From an uncultured Alphaproteobacteria bacterium (lineage in GTDB: Bacteria > Pseudomonadota > Alphaproteobacteria > UBA6615): DNA of 64,000 bases. Below are positions 57,164 through 64,000 of the stretch, in pieces. The notes below the pieces were generated by a model that saw only the letters and a program-made list of their open reading frames with translations, did not search any database and was not told the origin of the DNA. The position numbers and the translations under genes are program-made. The first letter of the stretch is position 1. Every line of letters begins with the position of its first letter. The stretch lies in NCBI GenBank assembly GCA_943787745.1, contig CALSNJ010000007.1, forward strand, positions 124,001 to 188,000. Reading direction: 5' to 3'.

Positions 57164-58060
57164 ATGTCGGATGTTGCTGGCAGTCAGGGTGCGGTAGAGC
57201 GTCCCATCGCCGGGATCGACCACGCCTTAATTGGTGTGGCCGACCTTGAGCGCGCTCGTGAAAGCTTTCAACGGCTTGGCTTTACGCCGACGCCGCGTGG
57301 TCGCCATATCGGTTGGGGTACGGGCAATTACACGATTATGTTTGAGCGTGACTATGTGGAGTTGCTCGGGGTCGTCGACCCCAGTCAATACATTCACGGT
57401 CTCGACAAGTTTCTGGAGACGGGCGAGGGGTTGCTGAATGTTGCTCTGGCTACGGATGATGCCGAAGCGTCATTTCGCTGGATGCAGGAGAATGGAATTG
57501 ATGCCGCAGCGCCGGAGAAGTTGCAACGGCTTCTGGAACTTGAAGACGGTGATGAAACCCTCGAGTTCCGGAATGTCCATTTGCCATCTGACCTCACACC
57601 GGGTCTCACGACATTTGCCTGCGAGCACCTGACGCCCGAAAAAGTCCGCCAGTCCAGTTGGCTTTCTCACCCCAATGGTGCGAACGGGATTGCGGAGGTC
57701 ACCATCGTGATGGAGAGCCTCGAAGGTGTGCGGGACGCCTATGTCCGCCTGTTTGGCGAAGAGGCCGTGTCGGGTGACGAGCGCAAGGGAAACATTACCG
57801 TTGATACCGGGCGTGATGAACTTTGGTTTGTGACACCCAAGACATTTCCCGAGCGTCACTATGATAAAACCATTGATCCGAGCCTGCCATTGCCGCGGCT
57901 GGCGGCACTGACATTGTCGGTTGCGGACCCTCAGGTGACGGCCATGTATCTGACAGGCCAGCAAGTCGCCTTTGAGAGAGACAATACGGGCGCGGTTCTC
58001 GTGTCGTCCGAAGAGGCCTGCGGGACGTTTCTGGTGTTTGCCGAAGCCGAAAACGACTAA
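57164..58060 (+). CDS. Glyoxalase-like (VOC superfamily) protein
   Basis: A 298-residue protein with a glyoxalase-like domain of the PF13468 type. It begins IDHALIGVADLERARESFQRLGFTPTPRGRHIGWGTGNYTIMFERDYVELLGV, and a second half-domain runs from about 170 to the end (IAEVTIVMESLEGVRDAYVRLFG). A metal-binding His and Glu lie in the first part (GRHIG, DYVELLG). The function is unknown. GGGGAGTGGAG precedes the ATG. It is 120 bases after mtnP, and it may be separate. Confidence 0.87.
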   Translation: MSDVAGSQGAVERPIAGIDHALIGVADLERARESFQRLGFTPTPRGRHIGWGTGNYTIMFERDYVELLGVVDPSQYIHGLDKFLETGEGLLNVALATDDAEASFRWMQENGIDAAAPEKLQRLLELEDGDETLEFRNVHLPSDLTPGLTTFACEHLTPEKVRQSSWLSHPNGANGIAEVTIVMESLEGVRDAYVRLFGEEAVSGDERKGNITVDTGRDELWFVTPKTFPERHYDKTIDPSLPLPRLAALTLSVADPQVTAMYLTGQQVAFERDNTGAVLVSSEEACGTFLVFAEAEND

Positions 58061-58113
58061 CGGGCGACCCTGGGGCCGCCCGCTGATACGCGTTAGACCA
58101 GTTTGTGTTGTTC

Positions 58114-58782
58114 CTAGCCGATGTTTTCCGACAGGAACTCCAGGGTGCGGCCCATGGCCACTCCGGCGGCTTCCTTGTGATACGAGCCACGCCGGGAACA
58201 GCTGAAGCCATGACCTGCGCCCTCATAGATGAAGCTGGGGATACCGGGGTTTGCCGCTTCGACTTTGTGAACACCGTCCAATGGAATGCCGTGGTCTTCC
58301 GCGCCCCAGTGGAACATCACCGGGCAATTCGGTGACAGGGTCTCGTGGGCCAGGATGTCGCCGCCATAGTAGCAAACAGCCGCAGAGACCGGAGAGTTCG
58401 CAGCTGCAAACCATGCGACCGAGCCGCCCATGCAAAATCCGACAATGCCGATCTTTCCAGCACCATCGATTTGCGCGACCGCAGCATTGACGTCTTTGAC
58501 CACGTCATCCCAGTCGAGTTCGCCCTTGAGCGCGCGACCTTTGGCCATACCGTCTTCATTGAATTCGAGTACCGCCTCGCGTTCGCTGCGGTCAAACAGT
58601 GCCGGTGCAATGGCGACATAGCCTTGCTTGGCGAAGTTGTCGACAGTTTCACGGATATCGTCATTGACGCCGAAAATTTCCTGAATGATGACGACGCCGC
58701 CACGGACATCTCCGTCCGGATCGGCGCGGTATGCGTCAAGCGAATGGCCGTCGGCCGCAGTCAGTTTCAGATCTGTACCCAT
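58114..58782 (-). CDS. Dienelactone hydrolase family protein
   Basis: A 222-residue alpha/beta hydrolase. The nucleophile is the Cys in GFCMGGSVAWF, the catalytic His in GAGHGFS, and the Asp lies near HWGAEDHGIP. It starts at MGTDLKLTAADG with GGGAGAG seven bases upstream. Cytoplasmic. The true substrate is unknown; there are no other aromatic degradation genes nearby. Confidence 0.93.
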   Translation of the reverse strand: MGTDLKLTAADGHSLDAYRADPDGDVRGGVVIIQEIFGVNDDIRETVDNFAKQGYVAIAPALFDRSEREAVLEFNEDGMAKGRALKGELDWDDVVKDVNAAVAQIDGAGKIGIVGFCMGGSVAWFAAANSPVSAAVCYYGGDILAHETLSPNCPVMFHWGAEDHGIPLDGVHKVEAANPGIPSFIYEGAGHGFSCSRRGSYHKEAAGVAMGRTLEFLSENIG

Positions 58783-58833
58783 GAAAGTCTCTCCCAAGTG
58801 TGACGTTTGTCGTTTTCGGCGGGCATCCTAGCC

Positions 58834-59934
58834 CTAGACGTTGAAGCGGAACAGCATCACGTCGCCGTCCTTGGCGATATAGTCACGCCCTTCCTGGCGC
58901 ATGCGGCCAGCTTCCTTCGCGCCCTGTTCGCCGCCCTGTTCGATATAGTCGGCATAGGCGATTGTTTCAGCCCGGATGAATCCCTTCTGGAAGTCTGAAT
59001 GGATACGTCCTGCCGCTTCCGGGGCCGTCGCGCCCTGGGCAACGGTCCAGGCCCGGGTTTCCTTGGGGCCGACCGTGAAAAAGGTGATGAGATGAAGGAG
59101 TTCGTAACCGGCACGAATTACCCGTGACAAACCGGTTTCTTCGAGACCCAGGCCTTCGAGAAATTCTGCGCGTTCGTCGGGGTCTTCGAGCTGAGCGACT
59201 TCGGCCTCGATCTCCGCTGACACGATCACCGCGGCGGCACCGATCCCGGCGGCCATTTCTTCCACAGCTGCTGTGTGGGCGTTGCCTGTGGCAGCCGAAT
59301 CTTCGTCGACGTTGCAAATATAAAGGACCGGCTTGGCGGTGATCAGCTGCAGTTGGCGAAATGCCACCATTTGATCATCACTGATTTTTGCCGTCCGTGC
59401 CGGCTGACCTTCTCGCAGTACGGCGACGACCGGTTCGAGCACTGCGAGTTGCGCGCGCGCTTCCTTGTCGCCGCCCTTGGCGCGTTTCTCGGTCGTGTCG
59501 AGGCGGCGTTCCATGGAATCAAGATCGGCCAAGAGAAGTTCTGTTTCCACGATTTCGGCATCGCGCACGGGATCGATATTGCCCTCGACATGGGTGACTT
59601 CACCACCATCAAAGCAGCGCAATACATGACAGACCGCATCGACTTCACGAATATGAGAAAGGAACTTGTTGCCCAGACCTTCGCCCTTGCTCGCGCCGCG
59701 CACCAGACCTGCGATGTCGACAAATTCGAGATAGGTGGGCACCACATTGGCTGATTTCGCCAGTGTGGCGAGTTCCCCCAGACGGGTATCCGGTACAGCA
59801 ACACGGCCTGAATTCGGCTCGATCGTGCAAAACGGATAATTCGCCGCCTCAGCTTGCGCTGTTGCAGTCAAGGCATTGAAAAGAGTGGATTTTCCGACGT
59901 TTGGAAGTCCAACGATCCCGCAATTGAAACCCAT
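58834..59934 (-). CDS. ychF: Redox-regulated ATPase/GTPase YchF
   Basis: A 366-residue P-loop protein of the Obg family that binds ATP rather than GTP. G1 is GLPNVGKSTLFNALT; the G4 motif reads CNVDE (NxxE form instead of NKxD), in line with ATP preference. The C-terminal TGS domain ends with DYIAKDGDVMLFRFNV. It follows pth by one base and rplY-pth-ychF is conserved in alphaproteobacteria. Confidence 0.97.
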   Translation of the reverse strand: MGFNCGIVGLPNVGKSTLFNALTATAQAEAANYPFCTIEPNSGRVAVPDTRLGELATLAKSANVVPTYLEFVDIAGLVRGASKGEGLGNKFLSHIREVDAVCHVLRCFDGGEVTHVEGNIDPVRDAEIVETELLLADLDSMERRLDTTEKRAKGGDKEARAQLAVLEPVVAVLREGQPARTAKISDDQMVAFRQLQLITAKPVLYICNVDEDSAATGNAHTAAVEEMAAGIGAAAVIVSAEIEAEVAQLEDPDERAEFLEGLGLEETGLSRVIRAGYELLHLITFFTVGPKETRAWTVAQGATAPEAAGRIHSDFQKGFIRAETIAYADYIEQGGEQGAKEAGRMRQEGRDYIAKDGDVMLFRFNV

Positions 59935-59935
59935 A

Positions 59936-60658
59936 TTATTCGCGTCCCCGCAATCGGTTCATGGCACGAGACAGGGCGTTTCCCAGCGCTGTCTCACTGT
60001 CTGATTCACTCGTCGTTTTTGTCGTTTTCGGCGGCGCAGCTTCCTGCGTGGTTTTGGTTTCCCGACTTTTTGACCCGCCGATTTTTTCGCCTTGGGTCGC
60101 CATGGACACGCGGTTCATGAAATCGTTGGGTTTGCCGTCGAGCAAAAGAGGCAGTTCATCAGCGACGGCTGTGAGTTCACGCCCGACCCACTGCCTGTCG
60201 TGTTTTGAGAAGTCACCAAGCACGTGATTGCTGACCTTTGCCTTATCGCCGGGGTGCCCGATGCCGAGGCGAACCCGCCAGTAATTCTTATCATCAAGAT
60301 GGGCGTCTATGCTGCGCAGACCATTGTGACCCGCATGACCGCCACCTTGCTTGACCCGGATTTTCTCTGCCGCAAGATCGATCTCGTCATAGATCACGAT
60401 CACATCTTCACTTGCGAGTTTGTAGAAGCGAACGGCGTCACCGACGGACCGTCCGGATTCGTTCATGAAGGTTGCAGGTTTGAGGACCAGCACGCGTTCA
60501 CCCGCGATATCACCTTCGCTGATATCGCCCTGAAACTTTGATCTGGGCGCAGAAAGCCCATGGCGGCGAACGATTTCGTCCGCCGCCATGAAGCCGATAT
60601 TGTGTCGGTTGTTCTTATGTTTTGGTCCCGGATTACCGAGACCCACAACCAGTCGCAT
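59936..60658 (-). CDS. pth: Peptidyl-tRNA hydrolase
   Basis: A 240-residue enzyme that releases peptides from dropped-off peptidyl-tRNA. LVVGLGNPGPKHKNNRHNIGF carries Asn and the catalytic His19, and VIYDEIDL the Asp. After about residue 190 there is a charged, low-complexity Lys/Thr/Glu-rich tail of about 50 residues, longer than usual. It lies between rplY (24 bases upstream) and ychF (one base downstream). Confidence 0.96.
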   Translation of the reverse strand: MRLVVGLGNPGPKHKNNRHNIGFMAADEIVRRHGLSAPRSKFQGDISEGDIAGERVLVLKPATFMNESGRSVGDAVRFYKLASEDVIVIYDEIDLAAEKIRVKQGGGHAGHNGLRSIDAHLDDKNYWRVRLGIGHPGDKAKVSNHVLGDFSKHDRQWVGRELTAVADELPLLLDGKPNDFMNRVSMATQGEKIGGSKSRETKTTQEAAPPKTTKTTSESDSETALGNALSRAMNRLRGRE

Positions 60659-60682
60659 TGGTTTGATCCGCCTGCGGGAGGC

Positions 60683-61348
60683 TTAGCTGTCGTCTTCGCC
60701 GCCTTCGCTGTCGTCACCACCTTCGGACTCGGCACCTTCGCCATCCTCGTCCTCACCTTCGGCCTCATCGTCTTCGACAACCGCAACCGTCGGGGCCGCA
60801 ATCGTTGCAATGGTGAAGTCTCGGTCAATGGTGGGTTTCACGCCGTCGGGCAGAGTAATGCTGGCGATATGGACACTGTCGCCAATATCGAGGCCAGTCA
60901 GATCAACGACGATGTCATTCGGGATCGCACCCGCACGACACATCACTTCGACCACATGTCGAACAACGTTCAACACGCCGCCGCCCTTCAGGCCTGGCGC
61001 TTCATCTTCGTTCTCGAAGACAACGGGAATTTCGACATTGATTCGTGTTGAATCGGTCACCCGCAGGAAATCTGCATGCATCGGCTGATCGGTCACAGGG
61101 TGCAGCTGCAAGTCGCGGCACAGGACCTTCTGATTGCCACCTTCGACCGCCACATCAAACAGCGTGGCAAAGAAGCCGGGCTGCATGCGTGCGGCGCGCA
61201 ACTGCGCCGGATCGATTGTGATGGGTTCGGGGTCTTTGTTCGCGCCATAAATTACTGCCGGAACTCGACCATTTCGACGTGCTGCACGGGCGGCCCCCTT
61301 GCCTACCAGTGCGCGCGATTCCGCATCAAATGTAACGGTATCGGACAT
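60683..61348 (-). CDS. rplY: Ribosomal protein L25 / CTC family
   Basis: A 221-residue L25 of the long CTC type. The 5S rRNA-binding domain is at about 1-95 and the C-terminal TL5-like domain up to 190. It ends in about 30 residues that are almost all Glu, Asp, Gly and Ser. The start MSDTVTFDAE follows GGAG; an open frame upstream reaches into the prs gene. It is first in the rplY-pth-ychF group. Confidence 0.95.
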   Translation of the reverse strand: MSDTVTFDAESRALVGKGAARAARRNGRVPAVIYGANKDPEPITIDPAQLRAARMQPGFFATLFDVAVEGGNQKVLCRDLQLHPVTDQPMHADFLRVTDSTRINVEIPVVFENEDEAPGLKGGGVLNVVRHVVEVMCRAGAIPNDIVVDLTGLDIGDSVHIASITLPDGVKPTIDRDFTIATIAAPTVAVVEDDEAEGEDEDGEGAESEGGDDSEGGEDDS

Positions 61349-61428
61349 ATTCCACTCCTCAAGCCCGATGATGCCTCCAAGGGTGCCACCATCGGTGCGG
61401 TTCATTTCGGCGCGGAATGCGCCGAGCC

Positions 61429-62361
61429 CTAATTGAACAGGCTTGAAACCGAGGCTTCTTTGCTGATCCGGTTGATCGCCTCTCCAAGGAGGGGCGCCAC
61501 GGTCAACTGACGGATATTGCTCGCCACACGCACCGCTTCGGTTGCCTGTATCGAATCCGTCATCACCAGGGATTCCAGCGGCGAAGCAGCAACACGCCCA
61601 ACCGCTCCCCCCGACAGGACACCATGTGTCACATAGGCGGAAACCGATTCGGCGCCTTGATCCTTCAGCGCTGCAGCGGCATTGCACAACGTCCCGGCGC
61701 TATCACAGATATCGTCGATCAGGATGCATTGCCGCCCGGAGACGTCACCGATGATGTTCATCACTTCGGAGACGCCTGCCCGTTCGCGGCGCTTATCAAT
61801 GATCGCGAGATCGGCGTCAAGCCGTTTGGCAAGGCTTCTTGCGCGTACAACACCGCCAACATCGGGTGAAACCACCACCAATTCGCCGTCAGACTTGCCG
61901 TGAATGATGTCCTCGGAGAAGAGAGGACCCCCGAAAAGGTTGTCGACGGGGATGTCAAAGAACCCCTGAATCTGCCCGGCATGAAGGTCCAGGGTCAGAA
62001 CCCGGTCCGCACCTGCGCGGGTGATCAGGTTCGCCACAAGCTTTGCAGATATAGGGGTTCGCGGCCCGGTTTTCCGGTCCTGACGGGCATATCCGAAATA
62101 TGGAATAACCGCCGTTATCCGCCGTGCCGAGCCCCGTCGCAGAGCATCCAGGGTCACCAGAAGTTCCATCAGGTTGTCATTGGCCGGATAGGATGTCGAC
62201 TGGACGACAAATACGTCCTCGCCTCGCACGTTCTCAAGAATTTCAACAAACACTTCCATATCCGAAAAACGTCGGATCGAAGCGCGTGTGAGTTCAATGT
62301 TGAGATATGCCGAAATTGCTTCGGCGAGCGGACGATTGCTGTTGCACGCCAGCACCTTCAT
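61429..62361 (-). CDS. prs: Ribose-phosphate pyrophosphokinase
   Basis: A 310-residue enzyme that makes PRPP from ribose-5-phosphate and ATP. The ATP/ribose motifs [17 protein letters not shown] and the PRPP-binding [14 protein letters not shown] are intact, and [17 protein letters not shown] is typical. The start [20 protein letters not shown] (62361) fits the family; the upstream extension of 32 codons does not. It is followed by rplY after 80 bases, in which a CGGCGC-ATTCC-GCGCCG hairpin forms. Confidence 0.97.
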   Translation of the reverse strand: MKVLACNSNRPLAEAISAYLNIELTRASIRRFSDMEVFVEILENVRGEDVFVVQSTSYPANDNLMELLVTLDALRRGSARRITAVIPYFGYARQDRKTGPRTPISAKLVANLITRAGADRVLTLDLHAGQIQGFFDIPVDNLFGGPLFSEDIIHGKSDGELVVVSPDVGGVVRARSLAKRLDADLAIIDKRRERAGVSEVMNIIGDVSGRQCILIDDICDSAGTLCNAAAALKDQGAESVSAYVTHGVLSGGAVGRVAASPLESLVMTDSIQATEAVRVASNIRQLTVAPLLGEAINRISKEASVSSLFN

Positions 62362-62522
62362 CGTACTTGCCCCCACGCTGCCTTGCAGCGAATTGCGTTT
62401 CTTGGAAACGCGTTGAAATCGTCGGAAAGATGCCCGGTCGAAAGTGATCGCTCTCATTTAAGCGCCGGGAAATTATCAATCCGTCATGGTCGTGTAAACA
62501 ATCACCCTCTGGGGATAATCTT

Positions 62523-63407
62523 CTAACGTGATTCGCCGTTTGGCTTCCCGGATTCCGGTCCGGGAGGGACAAATCCTTTGCTCCAGTCGATCTGCGAGAT
62601 CAACCGGACCATTCCGGTGGCGGCTGCAATGCCAGCCTGACGGGCCAGATCACCCCATTGCGTCTCGATAACCGACCTGTCGATTGGGCTCGCCTGATCA
62701 ATTTTACCGATCTGGGTTTCAAACGGGTCTTTAACAACCCATGCAATGGCCACTTCACTTTGGTCATCGGGGAGGGGCGTGATCACAACATCCGCCGTTG
62801 CCACAAGAGTCTCGTCGGTCGCGCTGTTTGCAACGCGTGCGCCCTGACTGCGCAATGCCTGACGCAAAGACACTTGCAGCCGGATGGCGTCGCGTTCGTT
62901 GGTGCCGCGTACGTCACCGACGAATATCGGTGGTGCCTTGATTTCGCGAACTGTCTCATTCTGCACGAATTTGGCGATAGAGGGCGCCGAAGTGGCCGCA
63001 AGCCGTGCCATCAGTTCCGGGTCGGCCACGGCCCAGAGATCAACCGGTGTGCCCTCAATGCTTTGATCGTGCCGCGCGACTTCTTCGCCTTTGGGGTTGA
63101 ACAATGTCCAGGCGATAATTGCATCCCGGCCGGGGTCTATGACCTCACCTGCGAGGATCATGCTCGAACGATTGCCGCCATTTACAAAAGCCGGGACATT
63201 GCGGTCAATCAGGGCTGCGGCCATCTCGGTGGCCAGTTTCTGTGCGGTTGCCGGTGGTGCGTCGGCGACAGGCAGCACCATGATGCCGCGTGAATCCGCC
63301 AGCACGAGCAGCTCATTGGGGGTTCCTGGGTTTGCTTCGAAAGGGCGCGGCACCGGTTGGCAGGCAACCAGAACCAGAAGTGCCAGCACCAGCGTGCTAA
63401 AGCGCAC
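62523..63407 (-). CDS. Putative lipoprotein of unknown function
   Basis: A 294-residue protein with a lipobox LVAC (lipidated Cys16) and a mature part that is mixed alpha/beta. The start is GTG 63407. Two segments look related to the CsgG/curli or LpoB type of periplasmic fold (ALIDRNVPAFVNGGNRSSMI and VSLRQALRSQGARVANS), but I cannot confirm this. It lies between prs and pgeF, a position seen in other alphaproteobacteria. Confidence 0.75.
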   Translation of the reverse strand: MRFSTLVLALLVLVACQPVPRPFEANPGTPNELLVLADSRGIMVLPVADAPPATAQKLATEMAAALIDRNVPAFVNGGNRSSMILAGEVIDPGRDAIIAWTLFNPKGEEVARHDQSIEGTPVDLWAVADPELMARLAATSAPSIAKFVQNETVREIKAPPIFVGDVRGTNERDAIRLQVSLRQALRSQGARVANSATDETLVATADVVITPLPDDQSEVAIAWVVKDPFETQIGKIDQASPIDRSVIETQWGDLARQAGIAAATGMVRLISQIDWSKGFVPPGPESGKPNGESR

Positions 63408-63465
63408 AGCTCACCATGGTTGCCGCGATTGTCATGAATGCCAGCATGATCAGATATGGCATTGT

Positions 63466-64000
63466 TCAGGCATTCTCGATCAGGGTGATGACAGACATGT
63501 TGCGACCGTAGTCAGTTTCGCTCTTGTGACAACTGCGTCGGTAACTGAAGAAGTCCATGTCGTCATACGTGTCATGGCCGGTCACGGCTGTGTTGTGAAG
63601 TCCGGTCTGTGCAAGCCGACTGCGGACATAGGCCGGAAGATCGAAGAGGAGCCGGTCCGAACCGGTCTTCTCGACAAAATACTGCGCGTTGGCCTGATCC
63701 TGTTCGAGGAAGGGTGTTGGAAATTCCGGACCAACTTCATAGGACGCGGGCCCAATACATGGTCCGACGGCTGCGGTGATGTTTTCGATTCTTGCACCGC
63801 GTTCCTGCATGGCGGCGATTGTCGCGGCGACAACGCCGTCGACCGCGCCACGCCATCCGGCATGTGCGGCTCCGATAACGCCAGCCTTTGAATCGGCCAT
63901 GAGAACAGGTGCACAGTCGGCCGCAAGGACGCCGATTGTGGTCCCCGGTCGGGTGCAGACAAGCGCGTCGGCCTCGGGGGGATTGCCGGACCAGCCTTCG
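63466..64000 (-). CDS. pgeF: Polyphenol oxidase / purine nucleoside phosphorylase-like YfiH (partial)
   Basis: The gene runs off the end of the window; the part in view is the C-terminal 177 residues. The laccase-fold motifs CAPVLMADS, AAHAGWRG and AVGPCIGPASYEVG, with Cys and His zinc ligands, are clear. The FFSYRRSCHKSETDYGRNMSV end is typical. Proteins of this family act as adenosine or inosine phosphorylases or in peptidoglycan quality control (PgeF). The start is outside. Confidence 0.9.
   Translation of the reverse strand, partial: EGWSGNPPEADALVCTRPGTTIGVLAADCAPVLMADSKAGVIGAAHAGWRGAVDGVVAATIAAMQERGARIENITAAVGPCIGPASYEVGPEFPTPFLEQDQANAQYFVEKTGSDRLLFDLPAYVRSRLAQTGLHNTAVTGHDTYDDMDFFSYRRSCHKSETDYGRNMSVITLIENA

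Overview
The window is a gene-dense, moderately GC-rich stretch of bacterial chromosome, almost certainly from an alphaproteobacterium. Supporting signs are a CcrM-type GANTC adenine methyltransferase, a split-subunit ATP synthase F0 operon (atpI-a-c-b'-b) without F1 genes beside it, a three-gene cytochrome bc1 operon (petABC), a two-subunit glycine decarboxylase (gcvPA/gcvPB), the ispH-thrB-rnhA group, and a PodJ-like polarity-factor gene. The genus cannot be named from the sequence alone. I found no insertion sequence, prophage or CRISPR array.

Layout. 1-4.3 kb: the end of a dsbD gene, a peroxiredoxin, then rnhA, thrB and ispH on the minus strand, a double-CDGSH iron-sulfur protein and a small lipoprotein. 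4.3-9.2 kb: a tandem glycine riboswitch followed by gcvT-gcvH-gcvPA-gcvPB and a strong terminator. 9.2-11.8 kb: the F0 operon on the minus strand. 11.8-19.6 kb: a chromosome-maintenance block (smc, a DsbA-like thioredoxin, a DciA-like DUF721 gene, mutY, ccrM, rnhB). 19.6-26.5 kb: a cation/proton antiporter, a radical SAM protein, an aminoglycoside-phosphotransferase-like kinase, moaB, a lytic transglycosylase and a uracil-DNA glycosylase. 26.6-31.1 kb: ETF-ubiquinone oxidoreductase, a TPR protein and ispE on the plus strand.

31.1-34.6 kb is the most unusual part. Three minus-strand genes encode proteins of very different size that all begin with the same ~35-residue module, whose pattern looks like a ribbon-helix-helix fold. 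The largest is a PodJ-like protein: cytoplasmic coiled coil, one membrane span, periplasmic Sel1 repeats and a peptidoglycan-binding domain. The other two are soluble, one with a long Pro/Gln-rich linker. They look like a paralogous scaffold family that may act together at a cell pole.

34.7-39.9 kb: gmd, a tRNA-Gln, a ChaC-like gamma-glutamylcyclotransferase, DUF924, a coupled glutathione transferase/pirin pair, and an ArsR/SRPBCC pair whose regulator appears to be leaderless with its operator over its own start codon. 39.9-46.8 kb: a MoxR-DUF58-DUF4159 operon ending in another large membrane protein. 46.8-49.5 kb: DUF1285, a CoA-type Nudix hydrolase and the CCA-adding enzyme. 49.6-52.2 kb: two tandem exported paralogs of unknown function, hemF and trmL. 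52.5-55.2 kb: petABC with a terminator. 55.3-58.8 kb: a BKACE-family enzyme, MTA phosphorylase, a glyoxalase-like protein and a dienelactone hydrolase. 58.8-64 kb: ychF, pth, rplY, prs, a lipoprotein and the truncated start-side of pgeF at the window edge.

Taken together this is mainly core metabolism and housekeeping: respiration (bc1, F0, ETF-QO), one-carbon metabolism, isoprenoid precursors (ispH, ispE), DNA maintenance and translation quality. The less-described parts are the three-gene PodJ-like family, the exported duplicate pair and the large membrane proteins of the MoxR operon.
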